Positions 52,017 to 64,000 are shown, counted from the stretch's first letter. The stretch: 64,000 nucleotides of DNA from Chrysogorgia sp. JL179-B06 (GCA_035772405.1 JAYKKM010000260.1:434001-498000); one strand, 5' to 3'. Notes: generated by a model not told the origin, from the sequence alone. Program-made: numbers and translations.

Positions 52017-53150
52017 ATGGAAGGACCTCCCGTCGAAATCCATATCGACCCCTCCGCCACCCCTAAAGCATACCACACGGCAGCTAACATACCGCTGCAT
52101 TGGCAGGAACGTGTCCACGCCGACCTTCTGAGGGACGAAGCCCTCGGTGTGATCGAGCGAGTGCCCTATGGCGAGCCTGTTACGTGGTGCCACCACATGG
52201 TCATCACACGAAAGCACGTGGCTCCTCTCGCCACACAGTCGACCTCTCCCCCCTCGACAAATTTTGTAAACGAGAAACATTTGCCACTTAATCACCTTTC
52301 CACTTGGCACGACGCATTCCGAAGAACACGTAGAAAACCGTCACGGACGACTGGAACGGCTATCATAGCGTTCCTCTCCGCCAGTCAGACCGCCACCTCA
52401 CGACATTCATCACACCCTTTGCAGGATTTCGGGTCTCGGACTCATCCATCGAATCCCTCACTTAAGTTCCTCGACGCCATTACAGACTTCCCGACACTGA
52501 CGTCCACCACCGACATCCGCAGCTGGTTCGGACTTGTCAACCAAGTCGCGAACTACGCCCAGCTACGCGATACAATGGCACCGTTCAAACCTTTCCTCAG
52601 CCCCAGGCACAAATTCTCCTGGTCTGCCGAGCTGGAGAACGCCTACAAGGCCTCGAAAGAAGCAATCGTTACGGCCATCCGCCAAGGTGTGGAGATTTTC
52701 GACATGCAACGGCGTACATGTCTTCGCCCGGATTGGTCCAACCGCGGCATCGGCTATTTCGGTCTGCAGAAGCACTGCGATTGCCCGTCCGACGCTCCGG
52801 ACTGCTGTAACGGAAGCTGGTGCGTGACACTGGCTGGATCCCGTTTCTTGTCACCTGCCGAGCAACGCTACGCACCTATCGAAGGCGAGGCACTGGCTGT
52901 CGCTTGGGGCCTGGAGCAATCCCAATACTTCACCCAAGGCTGCGATAATCTGCTCGTAGTGACAGACCACAACCCCCTGGTGAAAATCTTCGGCGACCGG
53001 ACACTTGATGAGATCACCAACTCGCGACTGTTCCGCTCGAAGCAACGCACCTTGCCGTGGCGATTCGACATCATGCACGCACCTGGCAAAGCTAACCACA
53101 CCGCCGATGCCACATCGCACCACTGTCGTGCGCAACGGTTTGGAGACCTG
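52017..53150 (+). pseudogene. Gypsy-like RT and RNase H, palm deleted
   Basis: RT fingers are visible (LHWQERVHADLLRDEALGVI, then WCHHMVITRK). The frame then jumps to FLDAITDFPTLTSTTDIRSW, the segment after the palm, so the YxDD box is deleted. The thumb/connection (FGLVNQVANYA) leads to RNase H: FDMQRRTCLRPDWSNRGIGY, AEQRYAPIEGEALAVAWGLE, LLVVTDHNPLVKIF and HAPGKANHTADATS. The catalytic D, E, D, D positions are recognisable. The open frame runs through the deletion, which must be in frame or compensated. Confidence 0.85.
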
Positions 53151-53349
53151 TGGCATGTGCAGGGCACCAAGGATAACTCCATGGTGTTTCCTGTGCCTAA
53201 CACCAAATGGCGAAGAAACACTGTGCAAGACAGTTTGCTGTGACGTCCATTTGCACAAAGAGTGCGCAGAGATCTTGCGGCGGCGTCATACCACATTGGA
53301 CGCAGATGTCCTATGTGGTCAATGCTCCGTAAGGTGGACGGCTATCTAG
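53130..53349 (+). CDS. Cysteine/histidine-rich ORF end (RING/PHD-like)
   Basis: In the frame ending 53349: CGMCRAPRITPWCFLCLTPN, then LCKTVCCDVHLHKECAEILR and ADVLCGQC. C-x2-C, C-x2-C, C, H-x2-H/C spacing suggests a treble-clef or PHD-like zinc fold. It starts inside the gypsy RNase H end in another frame, so the true start is unknown, and it may be a fragment of a different element. The stop is 15 bp before a histone-type stem-loop. Confidence 0.4.
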
Positions 53350-53366
53350 TGGGAGTTAGCCAAAAC

Positions 53367-53382
53367 GGCTCTTTTAAGAGCC
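53367..53382 (+). terminator. Histone-type 3' stem-loop
   Basis: GGCTCT-TTTA-AGAGCC: 6-bp stem, 4-nt loop, preceded by CAAAAC and followed by ACTAAA with CTAAAGAAAAC 12 bp on, resembling the histone downstream element. No histone gene is adjacent. Confidence 0.7.
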
Positions 53383-53479
53383 ACTAAATATCTCTAAAGA
53401 AAACAAACTTTTTATCGATTGACGACAAAACTATTTATTTCAGTTTCAAATGTATACGTCAATAAGATCGGTAGATCTT

Positions 53480-54022
53480 AGTGAGTAAAGACAAGATAAA
53501 ACTGACACGAAAAGATGTTCGTGAGTGGGTACGCGCTCAGGAGACGTACTCTCTACACAAACCTGTTCGTAAAAAACTTCCCAGTTCGAATCCAACTTTG
53601 CCGATTTTCAATATTTGAGTTATATAATGACAATTATAGATTCGTTCTAATTTGTATCGAGTGTTTTTCAAAATACGCGTGGGTGAGACCCCTGAAAAAC
53701 AAAACAGTATCTGTTGTTGTGTGAGCTTTTCGTAATATACTGGATGAAGGACGCGTGCCAAAATATCTTCATACTGATCACGGAACAGAGCGTCGTTTCG
53801 AAATCTTATGCGACAATTCAACATACACTTTTTTCACGGCAAACACTGATACAGCTTTGACTCGTTCGATTCAATGGTTTAAATATACTCGCTTCATTGT
53901 TCATGTGGTCGTTCTAGTAACCGAATCTAAGCGATCATGGTTTACAGATATTATCGTAAATAGACGAATTGGTTTTGGTTCATGTAGGATTCATTTCAAC
54001 ATAAACGCGTTAAAGATTTAAT
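53480..54022 (+). pseudogene. Second Polinton/Ginger-type integrase relic
   Basis: Frames join as DVREWVRAQETYSLHKPVRK, then YRFVLICIECFSKYAWVRPL, LKNKTVSVVV (stop), RNILDEGRVPKYLHTDHGTE and FFTANTDTALT. These are the order and spacing of rve integrases of Polinton or F54H12.3 type; QETYSLHKPV is the usual N-terminal signature. The sequence differs strongly from the integrase at 22651. The third catalytic position is not readable. Confidence 0.75.
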
Positions 54023-57000
54023 CCATCTATTCGGACTAATATACCATTCAATAATCTGACGTTCATCTAGACAGATTTTTAAGATACACAATAACTTTGA
54101 AAATGAGCTGAGCCTGAATTTAAAGCGCATATAAACCCTCCATAAATTTTAGTTCTCTGTATAGAGGACTCAAAAAATAGCTGATAAGTTCTTTTACGGT
54201 TTTCGATTTTGTCCAGTCGTGTCCGAGATATCTGTCTTTAAACATTGCCAAAAAGCCCTATTTTGAATTCCCCGCTAGAAATTTCCTCAAATCCTATACG
54301 CAAAAGGCGAATGTCGCAAATATCGCAAATAGCCGCTTTGTTTCAATCCTTAATGATCTTTTAATCACCCTCCCACACGCGTGCTCGAAGGCGAAATATG
54401 CAAATATCAGCCGTAGGATAGGTGCCTAGCAACGCTTTGAAAGCATTGCCTTCCATACGTTTTAAATACTTAACAGTTGTTCACACTGCTTCCTGAAGTA
54501 TTTCATTGACACAGGAATTGCTTAATCGATAAACGAAGGCCAGATAAGTGATAATTCTCCCGAAATGATTACTCGGCGTAACAAAATGCATGACAAGGAG
54601 CGAGACTAGATATTATCGCATAGTTTATAACAAACGGGTTATACGGGTTATTTATAACAAATAGGTTCGATAAAATGAGGGATCAGGTGAGGGTATGGAG
54701 TGATTTAGGTGTAAGGGGGCGACTGGGCACATCAAGACGTATTTGTCAAAAGGGCCACAGGCCCCCAAAAAAGGCCCCCGGGGCAAATTTTGAAGGGCGT
54801 ATCTTAGAGATAGGGCCAAAGGGCCATGGAAATAGGCCTGCGGGCCTAGTCGTAAACTTAATTCATATAAATTCTATGTAGAGAACTAAACTATTCAGTT
54901 GAGTTGAATATGGTTACCCTTTCGCTATAATCACTTTCTTTCGACGCAACGTATTTTTACTATGGCAACACCAATTTTCCGTTTGAATTTGCCCGCTTAC
55001 TCTATCCTGTTTATGACCCTCATTATCCCATATTCACTAATGTTTACCCATAAAATCCTAATGTATACCTCGAGTAAATAATTATTCCCAAGCCATGCAA
55101 ATATTTGTCAGTTGCACCACCAATGACTCTTAACGACCCACGCGCTATTGTACATGTGCATTCAGCCTTCGCTTCGTTTGACAAGTCAATCTCTTGAATA
55201 ATCTAATAGCTATTATAATATATACCAATGTCTATAGATGCATAGTAAAGTTTGATTTCGCTTAGGCAAATCAATACGTTTGAATTCGTTCATCGTACGG
55301 CTTCTCGAGTGGTTTGATAATCTAAAGAAAAGTAAAATCGTAAAGCCGTAAAGTCCGGTACATTCGTAAAAGCCGTTATGATTCGTTCGACTCCGTGATT
55401 TTTTAAATATACTAGCCTCCACAACCTTCGTAAAGCGGGTTCTTATTTGTGTAGATCTATCGAATATCTAACCGGTGTTTCAACGAGGCAATCGTATAAA
55501 TCTCTGTCGGTTCATATATTCGTAGAACTGTCGAAGATCTAAATTGATCGCAAAGGCCATCATATAAATCTCTGTTGATCGTGACCAGTTATTTTGAAGG
55601 TTTAAGATGCTTCTTCATTACTCTCTTTAGTTCATCCCATATCCATGGCGCATGCGCTGCCCTCGGGCTGCCTACTGCCCCACATTCACATTGCCGTAGG
55701 GAGGCGAAGTGTATAATTACAAAGGCGTTTCTTATATTATTAAAAGCAATAAGAGCTACCTTTTGATAATAACGTAATGCCTTCGGAAATCAAGTTCGGT
55801 GTGAGAGTACTAGGGGAGACTTGAAGCTGAGTGACGTATGCATAATAAGACGTTATAAAATGAATACTAATTAGGGTTTGGGGTCCTACAGGTACACGAG
55901 GCTAGGGTTAGGGATCCTGAAGGTTTAATGACGTGATCTGAATAAATAATTAGTGTTAAGGGGTTGTGTAGGTTCGCGAGAAGTCATGACGTAATGAGAC
56001 TACGGTTAGAGGGTCCTAAAGGAGCATGAGAATGAATAATTAAAAATTTAATATTTAATGCGGCGGCATCCCTTTGAACTCCATATGGGGGGATCACTAC
56101 TATTGACCATCAAGATAATATACCAAGTCAGAAAGTCTAGAAACAAACACGGTAGCTGCTTTTCCACAATTGGTAGGGAAGACACACTTCTTTTCTTAAA
56201 AGTATCTTAGAATTGTATTATTTAGTTTGTCAAGGCTACATGTAGGATCTGGACACACTTGAGGTATACCTATGGCAGCATCTTTAGCAGCAGCCATCAT
56301 CACTTCAAAGGCATTTGCAGTTGTTCCAGCAAGGAAAAGGCATGCTTCAGTTATCTGCATGTTTAATATAATATATTCATATTATAGAAATTAACAACCT
56401 CCATCATCTTTTTGTGCATAACCTTTTACGCCATTCTTTATTGATAACGAGAGGGATGCAGTTGCTTCTTGGAAGTCGTAGCTTATGGGTTTGCACTTAA
56501 GTCAGTAAAATCAAACTCTCCATGTACCCCTTGGACGATATCGGCCCAAAACTTGTAATACGTGTATGACATGTGGTTCAACTGCACAAATCTCCATGGC
56601 AATACAACATGGTTCGCTTCACAAATACGAATTGAACTTGTACTTTAGACAAATCCATTATTATTTAAATTCTGAACAAAATAAAATTAATAATAAATCT
56701 TGTAAAACGGCGTAAAGAAAAATCTTATCAGACATCTAAAAGCAGACATAAATTTAGAAAACCTACCAGATTAATCCAGATCTCAAGTCATGTCACGAAC
56801 ACCATTTTCAAATTCCAGAGCCTATGTTTAAAATATCTTTGGTATGCGGTTGCTGTGGCAACATCCAAAGTGATACAAACTCATTTTTACACTGCAATTT
56901 TGTTTTAATTCCTGATTCAGCCAGTTGGTGTCAAAATTCTTGAATCTTTCAGCAAATAATGAATTTTTGTGTGGGGCTTCAAACGATGTGGGCAGTGGAC

Positions 57001-57559
57001 TGTATTCTGTGACTTTCATTCCCCTGGCCTTATGACTAGACTGGATTGTACCAAGCAGATTGTGCCAGATATTATCAATTGATACCTTCCCAGTTGATAC
57101 CTATGAGTAAATAAATTTGAACGTGTTTTCGTTTAAATAGAGTAAGAAATTTTCAACAGGAGTGCAATTATTGGGATCTCACATAAATTAATTTTTACAT
57201 ATCGACGCATGTATTTCAAACATCTTATGGCCGATCTGTTAATCTATTTTCATATATAAATCATTTCCTAGCTGGCTTCCACATAATAAATTATGAGAAA
57301 GCTGAATCAACTTTTTGGCCAGCCGCAAACTAGAACGATGGACAAGAAGAGCACAGACAATGACATATAACTTCCTCCTACAGTTCATATATTAGAGCCA
57401 AATACTTTCCCATTAATAGGGACAACTGAGCACCTTATGAAAGAAGTGGCAAGCACCAAGAAAGGCATACGTGACCCATTTCTTCCTGTAACCAGACAAT
57501 CGCAATTTCATTTCATCTGTTACTAAGCCATGCATCTCCTAAACATTCTTGGCGCAGAG
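54023..57559. other. Mostly non-coding region
   Basis: No supported gene. A GGGCC-rich patch lies at 54,715-54,850. Between about 55,800 and 56,045 a degenerate tandem repeat of roughly 65-75 bp recurs (TAGGGTT, GGTCCTA-AGG, CACGAG). Minus-strand frames near 56,300 (ACLFLAGTTANAFEVMMAAA) and 56,830-57,020 could be exon remnants but are not recognised. Confidence 0.4.
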
Positions 57560-57562
57560 AAA

Positions 57563-57790
57563 GGCGCAAATGAATCCGACAAACCCTAGTCGTCAACATC
57601 AGCTCTTCAACCTAGAGATCAACCTCATGTAGACGTTTAGCTGATGAACATCTGCTATTGTCAAAACCGTCGTGAACAGAACTTGATAAAGCTCGTTCCT
57701 GATGTTCATCAGCTGAACGTCTACATGAGGTTGATCTCTAGGTTGAAGAGATGATGTTGAGGGCTCGGGTTTGTCAGATTCATTTGCACC
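57563..57790. repeat. Foldback repeat, arms about 85 bp
   Basis: CTCTTCAACCTAGAGATCAA and flanking sequence (57563-57648) recur inverted at 57697-57790 with about 90% identity; loop about 50 nt. Confidence 0.85.
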
Positions 57791-58439
57791 ACCTACACAA
57801 TTTTGCCCACGAGTGAAGGGAATTTGCATCGCCGATATGTTTGACGAAATTTGTGTGATGAATATAATTTACTCCATCCAGGTATCTGACAGTACCATAC
57901 AATACTGTTCCCTTGAACCCTTTTCTCTTTGCTTCATCGAGATAGGTTTCCCAAAATCTTCCTTAAAGGGCCATTTGTTAAAACTTTTTAGTGAGACACT
58001 CACACCTGGCTCAGCCATCATTACTGTCACGTAGGTCTCTTAGTGAAAACGGAAGATTATATGACACAAAACTAAGCTGATCTCCATCTGTGTCCAACAA
58101 AATCAAACAAACTGGTTCTCACGCAACGATGAAATAGAGTCTGCAAACTTTCATATATGTCATTGGCTCTGTCAATATAAGCTATTTATTATTATTTCCA
58201 GCCCTTGTTTTTAAAAAAGCATAACATTGCCAAGTTGTTTACATGATATGAACACTAAAGCCAGTAAATGACTCAGCGCCGACATGACGCGTTCGAAAGG
58301 GTTCTCTTACTTTTCATTGGCTAAATAAAACGAGAATAAGAACCATTCTAACATGCGAACTCGTGCGCTTGCGATATTAAAAGGTTAAACCTTAAGGCAC
58401 GTTTACAATAAGGCTGTTTACAAAATGCGATTTGTTTAC
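57791..58439. other. Non-coding stretch
   Basis: No gene or repeat with clear ends. Confidence 0.4.
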
Positions 58440-60373
58440 AAAAATGCGATTTGTTAACATTAAGCAATCTGCAAGTATTGACATTTTTAAATCAAAAGTT
58501 AAAACACATCTTTTTAATTTTGTTTTATATTCTACTAGCTTTGTATATATAAGATATATTATTTAATATTTTTCTATATTCTCATTTATCAAACTGTAAA
58601 TTAACTAGATTAACTATAGTCTTAAAGTGTATATAAACCCAAATTCGTTTCTGGCTCGAACGAAAGAGGAGATGGATAGAAGGTTTTTTGCAGATTATTT
58701 GATCGAGAAAAAATGAAAAACAAAGATTCTACAAGCTCCCAAAGTTGGATATTTTGATTTCATGACCGGTAGTACGGAGTCTGGGTCGAGAGTTGTTTGT
58801 GACGTCTATGTAGTCATTCGTTTTACTTCCGGCCCCGAATTACTAGGGTTTTCATAGTAAAAACGTGAAGAAACGTTGTTCTTGTCGAAGCGTATTGCCG
58901 ATGTAAAATTCAAATTCAGGAAGTCATTCTTCGTCTAATAGTTCATATTTTAACGCGGAATACGATTATGAAGTGGAAATAGTGGGCGAAGTGACAGAAA
59001 ATGAGAATAATGTCGTCGAATATGTCGCCGGCGCGGACAGTATGTTGCAGCCATTATGAGCCATATGTTATACAGCCGAATCAGACAGGCGTCGTTTGCG
59101 CTTCGCCGGCTTCGGTATAAAAACCACTTTCAACATCCCAAAGCTATGGCTGAACCTTGTCGACCGGTTGTGGCTCTGTGAATGATGCACATCGACTATT
59201 CGACTCAAGACTCCGCTGGAAAGTGAAATCTATCTCCACGGGTTGTTTCAAAAATATATTCACTTTGAGAATTATTGACGGCAATATGTTATGACGCTGT
59301 TGGATAGCGTTACACCATTCTATACCAGACAGAGAGTTATTCTTTGTCTAATAGTTCATATTTTAACACAGAATACGTTTATGAAGTGGAAATAATGGGC
59401 GAAGCGACAGAAGATAAGAGTAATGTTGTCGACGAGACGACGACGACGAAGATAATGTTCATGTTGTTACAGGCTTACAGCCGAATTAGACAGGTATCGA
59501 GACAGGCGTCGTTTGCGCTTCGCAGGCTTTGGTATAAAACCACTTTCAACATCTGAAAGCTATGTCTGAACCTCGTCGATCGCTTGTGACTCTAACATTA
59601 TTTTTGTTATCTAAAATAATTAAATGTTTCTTATTACAGCGTCGCGAAAAAGCTTCTAGTCCCACGCAGGAAACATGATACTCCACAGTGCACATAAAAT
59701 GTATCGGCACATAATATTTATCTCCTAACTGGCGGCGCCCCTTTTCGAGTTCGGCTTCTCCTCTTCTTTTCTATGGATTGTTGGAACCACAGAAATTCCT
59801 AGTTCATCTTCTGTCCAGGCAAGGCCTTATAAAATCGAAAATCATCTGACGCAAAATTGTATAGAACAAATACGCGACTCCTTTGTCGGTTCCCACTTTG
59901 CTGTCTTAGTTTTCACGAAATCATCCCATTGTTTTCTTCGTTTCTTCGCCTTAGGTGTTTCATCGTTACCAAAAGGGATTTATGAAGTGTTACCAACTTT
60001 TCAGCGCTAGATTATGTATTGGAATAACCAGCGACAACACATTGAAAAGACTATGTTTACTATGTTTCATATAGGTTCTGAAATCTGCGTGACTACATAG
60101 ACGTCACAACACTACTAGTACTCAGATCCCGTACTACCGGCCATGATTTTTGAAACAATAAAAATTCGTATTTTTTGGCATGTTTGGCAAGCGCTAACAA
60201 AATGAGTTTTTCTTCAAACAAGATGTAATATATATCATTAGAATCGTGGTGACATGACAAATTTAATTAGAATGAAACGAATTTGGGTTTATATGCACTT
60301 TAAGCATAACATTTGTAAAGCGCTTAGAACAGTTCTGTATATGCGCTATATAAGTTTAATTATTATTATTATT
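58440..60373 (+). pseudogene. LINE 3' end, interrupted by a Kolobok
   Basis: Left piece (58440-58621) reads SASIDIFKSKVKTHLFNFV, the C-terminus of a CR1-like ORF2. The right piece (60304-60373) is the matching 3' UTR type: TGTAAAGCGCTTAGAACAG, GCGCTATATAAGTTTAATTA then TTATTATTATT. The Kolobok at 58626-60299 lies between. Confidence 0.7.
58626..60299. mobile_element. Kolobok-type element, 1,674 bp
   Basis: TTAA flanks (58622-58625, 60300-60303). Ends AGTGTATATAAACCCAAATT and AATTTGGGTTTATATGCACT are inverted, with subterminal inverted sequence (ACGGAGTCTGGG.. / CAGATCCCGT) further in. Inside are two diverged copies, about 415 bp apart, of a short acidic N-terminus (SSYFNAEYDYEVEIVGE and SSYFNTEYVYEVEIMGEATE), probably a P2X7-like ORF start. 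No transposase. Confidence 0.85.
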
Positions 60374-61000
60374 TGTCGCCTCGTGTGTTCTGTCTGACCT
60401 TTAGGTTCGACCATATGAATCAATTTGTTATAAAAATCAACTAATTGCTGGGGGAGGCTAGAGCGTTTAAATAAAGAAAACGTGTTCCATATCTTAGTCA
60501 CTAAGTTGTTCTTCTGCGAGATTTCGTTAATTTCTTCGTCAGTTAATTCGGGAACTTTTCTTTATTCCAAATTATCATGCATATTTGCACTTGTACCCGA
60601 CCAACTCATCTTTATAATTATGTTTTGCATGGCGAATTGTCATTTCCAGAAACGTTGGATCGATTTAACTTAGCTTGTCTAAAGTAGCTTCATTTAAGAC
60701 CAAAACATACCCTTAATAATATGCAGTATAAAAGTTGTGGAGAAGGAGTTTAAATGTACATGATAGACTGATCATCTGAATTTGCCTATTGATTGCTTAT
60801 TCTTTTAATGCTTTATCAAAATAAGTGTTAATGTATCTAAAAAAAAACAAGCAAAGCAATATACAATCCCCTTATTTGTTCTTGCTGATTATGCAAATGT
60901 GTGATGGGAAGCAACCTCAATCCATGTGCTTGGCAGAAGGCTGAACCTCCTCACAAGCGCCTGAGATTTGATCGAGTGAAATGCCAAATATTACCTATAG
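60374..61000. other. Non-coding stretch
   Basis: No gene. Ends in a short TAGA repeat that is the tail of the next LINE. Confidence 0.4.
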
Positions 61001-64000
61001 ATAGATAGATAGATATTTAATAAATTTCTCCCCTAAAGGGGCTTTTCAGAAATTATTTACAAATTTTAAAATTTAAAACTATGTAGTATTTACAAATTAA
61101 GATAACAAAGAGAAACAAGTAAGTTACAAAGCTATTTTAGACAGTGTACAGTACAAACAATTAAGTTTGTACCGTGTAATGATGACGTGTTAAAAGTTTT
61201 CTTTGGCAACCAAGAGTTTCTTAAGCGCTGTTTTAAATGTTTGAAGGGAAGAGCTATCTTTTAGGTCTTTATCTAAGTTGTTCTCTATAGGCAAACGATC
61301 GCTGGCCAGTTGCAGTTTTATTGAATGGTATCTGTAGAGAGTCACATTTACGAGTACTGCGGTTGTGGATTGATGACCTTTTCTTCAATTTACTACGCAG
61401 ATAGTCGGGTGCGAGGTTTTGTAGGTCATAACAGCGTCTCTGAAGTACAGTAGTTTATCAACTGGTAGTCAGTTTAATTGACGTAGCAGTGGACTGACGT
61501 GGTCATATTTTCTGGACTTTGTAATGATCTTGCATGCAAAGTTCTGGATCGACTGAACTTTCTTTACGTTAGAAGCAGACGTATTCGACCACACCGTGGA
61601 ACAATAGAGCATTTCGCTGACAACTAACGATGTAATAATTTCAGACAAAGTTTTTGTGTCGAAACTGTTTTTAGCACGATTGATCTGGCATAATTTGTTC
61701 ATACATGAAGAAACGAGTTGTGAGATGTGTTTGTCATATGTTAGGTGGCTGTCCAATGTGACACCCAAATCTTTTGCAGAAACCGCTGGCTTGAGGGATT
61801 TCCCCAAAAAATTGACCGATATATTTGCAGGTAGTTTACTCATCAGCTGTCTAGTTCCAATTATAAGGTATTTAGTTTTTTCTGGGTTGATTAGGAGGTA
61901 GTTTTCACAGCACCAAATTGCTACTCTATGTAGATCTTGCTCTAGATTTTTAATAACTGCGTCTATCTCACATAAAGGAAATGACAGGAGAACTTTTGAG
62001 TCATCCACGTATGATTCAAGGCTAGAGTTCTGTGATACACTGGGCAGGTCATTTAGATATATGCAGAACAGTAGCGGCGAGAGTATCGCACCTTGAGGTA
62101 CTCCGTGGGTAATTAATATTGGGTCGGATAGTGTGGAGTTGATTCGGGTCGATTGAGAGCGACCGGACAAATAGCTTTTGAACCACTTCACTGTTGCTGG
62201 GGAGGCACCAATGTTCGCTAGTTTTTGTAATAATCTGTGATGGTTGATGCTATCGAAAGCTTTTGAGAGATCTAATACCAAAGCAGTAAGTTTCTTTTTA
62301 TCCATAGCCTCTAGTATGGAGTCTGTGATAAAAACGTTCAAGATCTCGGTGGAGTGGAGCTTTTTATTCCCGCTTTGGTGAGGAGAGAGCAGATTCTTAC
62401 TTGCGAGATAAGAGCTAAATTGTTCTAGTACAATTCTTTCGCATACCTTGGAAGCAACGGTGAGAAGAGATATCGGGCGGTTGTTCGACGCTATTTCATG
62501 GTCTCCTTCTTTAACAACTAAGGGAGTCACTTCCGCTTCCTTCCACGCAGCTGGAAATGTGGAAGTGCGTAGGGAGCAGTTAATAATTTCTGTTAGCGGT
62601 CCTAGAATAACAGGGAGGCAGTCTTTGATGACTCGAGCATTTATCTTATCTGGCCCAGGAGACTTGTTCAGTGGCATAGATGAGACAAATTGGCGTACTT
62701 CATCGCTGGTTACCGTTCGAAACGATAAAAGGTCTTCAGAGGGTATATAAATAGGCTCTAAAGGTATTTCCTGAATGGTAATGTTATTCTCTTCTGCCAA
62801 GCGGATTGACGCATTTGCTGTGTTCTTGCCCACAGACGAGAAAAATTGATTAAACTCGTCTGCTACAATCTTTGGTGCCTTGGTATACGATATTTCTTTT
62901 GCATTTTTGATGGGATAGCTTGATTGATTATTTTCCAAAGAGGGCCTGGGTTGTTTTTATGTCGCTGAACTTCTTCCAAAAAATAGTTTCTTTCTGAATC
63001 TCTTAGTATTTTCTTAACTGCATTCCGAGAGTTTTTAAAATTACTCCAATCAAGATCGTCACAGCTCTGTAAGTATCGGCGGTGTAGCTGGTCTCTGGTC
63101 TTCATGAGATCCTTTATGTCGTGGGTAACAAAAGGACAGCGGCGGCTACGTACCTTAACTGTTTTTATTGGAGCATGTGTATCCAGTGTCGATTTAATGA
63201 TTTGGTTGAAAGTATTTAACTTGGTATTTACATCATCATAGTTGAAGATGATTAACAAACTGTGAGAATTGTTAGCGAGGTCGGTTATGAATAAACTTGG
63301 TGAATAGTTCTATAGCTGCGAACAGTTATATAATGGGGGGATACCTTGGAGATTTCAGCTTTAATTCAACATATTTAAACTTAAAATTCAACATATTAAA
63401 AGCATATTTAAACGCATGTTATTTTAACCTATATGTAGTTATTAATGCATGCTATGTTTTTGTATTTTATACTATTTTACTCGTTGTTACTTTCCTAATG
63501 CTTATATTATTTTGTAGTTTATATTATTTTATTGTATTACTGAATACAGGGCTTCTCTGAAAAACACCTTGTTGGTGACGAGAATACCCTGTTTAAATAT
63601 AATAAAATCAATCAATCAATCGAACAGGAAGGTGGTCACTTATTGTTGTATTTAGTACACCACTGCGACGCACTAGTGAATTCGAAGAAACCAAATTAAT
63701 GTCTAGAAGGGATTGGGTGGAATTCGTGACTCGTGTAGGAGACTTAATGAGTTGATTGAGGTTCATTTCGGTGGTAAAATCTTTCAATGCTTTGTGTTCT
63801 GGGCTATTTTCATTTAAAACGTTGCAATTTAGATCACCAAGTAACACGATCGGCTTGTTCAGTGTTAGTGCTTGGATGTAATGTGCTTGGATGTAATTTG
63901 GTTTGAGGGTATTTTCAAACGAGCTTAGGGCGATAAGTTACACAGATTAAAACCGATTTTGTTTTTTTGCATTGAACACTTATCCATAACTGGTGAAAGT
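61001..64000 (-). mobile_element. Jockey/CR1-like LINE, minus strand, continuing past window
   Basis: From 64000 down: endonuclease remnants (LLGDLNCNVLNENSPEHKAL, SLLDINLVSSNSL, ISDHLPVRL), a linker frame (63258-62863), then a 489-codon RT frame (62938-61469). RT motifs: NKSPGPDKINARVIKD, LVLDLSKAFDSINHHRLLQK (A), HGVPQGAILSPLLFCIYLND (B), SLESYVDDSKVLLSF (C with VDD), KDLGVTLDSHLTYDKHI. A one-base frameshift near 62930 separates linker and RT. A TGA at 61469 replaces the W usual after RQLN. The 3' end has a TATC-type tail at 61001-61018. Confidence 0.9.
63285..63621 (+). mobile_element. 3' end of another LINE inserted in the LINE
   Basis: An AT-rich segment ends ACACCTTGTTGGTGACGAG, then AATAAAATCAATCAATCAAT, a typical jockey-like 3' end with a TCAA repeat tail, in plus orientation. 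It separates the endonuclease from the linker of the host LINE. The 5' edge is approximate. Confidence 0.7.

Noticed and set aside
55575..55766. Possible small RNA gene in a GC-richer patch
   Set aside because: No tRNA, 5S or snRNA boxes could be matched by eye.
61001..61018. TAGA microsatellite as an independent repeat
   Set aside because: It is the 3' tail of the minus-strand LINE.

Overview
The window looks like repeat-rich, intron-bearing animal DNA. The transposon families (P2X7-like/THAP Kolobok, cnidarian-style jockey/CR1 LINEs, hAT, Penelope, gypsy, a chromodomain-integrase Polinton) suggest a cnidarian, but I cannot name a species. I see no convincing single-copy host gene. Nearly everything is mobile DNA, much of it nested, plus one broken alpha-kinase-like sequence.

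Layout. 1-3.5 kb: hAT transposase relic split by a LINE and a MITE. 4-8.6 kb: decayed LINE fragments, a mariner MITE and palindromes. 8,674-33,157: a Kolobok element between TTAA duplications. It carries a decayed P2X7-like ORF on the plus strand and a 12-exon THAP-DDE transposase on the minus strand. Inside one coding exon of that transposase sits an 18,235-bp Polinton/Maverick (10,829-29,063) with about 0.7-kb terminal inverted repeats and a perfect 6-bp target duplication ACCATA. 34.3-36.1 kb: alpha-kinase-like pseudogene split by a small hAT with CCCTA duplications. 38-40 kb: OB-fold relic, MITEs and a short Kolobok. 40.4-42.8 kb: Penelope-like element with a GIY-YIG domain. 42.9-48.6 kb: LINE pieces and inverted-repeat elements. 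50.1-53.2 kb: gypsy-like gag, RT and RNase H, with a MITE in gag. 53.1-54.0 kb: cysteine-rich ORF, a histone-type 3' stem-loop and a second decayed integrase. 58.6-60.3 kb: another Kolobok inside a LINE 3' end. 61-64 kb: a jockey/CR1-like LINE running off the window.

The Polinton is the main object. Its morphogenesis block, on the plus strand, holds a minor-capsid candidate, integrase, chromodomain tail, two tandem paralogous membrane proteins, major capsid protein, packaging ATPase and a small membrane protein. Its minus-strand block holds protein-primed PolB, a zinc-ribbon protein, small membrane proteins, a fibre-like protein and a large membrane-anchored protein. Between them is unusual cargo: a TK1-type thymidine kinase, a BRO-N/VRR-NUC/zinc-finger protein and a C2H2-like protein. 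I recognise no adenain-type protease. The copy is probably not autonomous: part of polB is inverted, a TAG separates the integrase from its chromodomain, and the ATPase lacks its Walker A loop. Most other genes are open and have a TATA-like motif right before their start codons.
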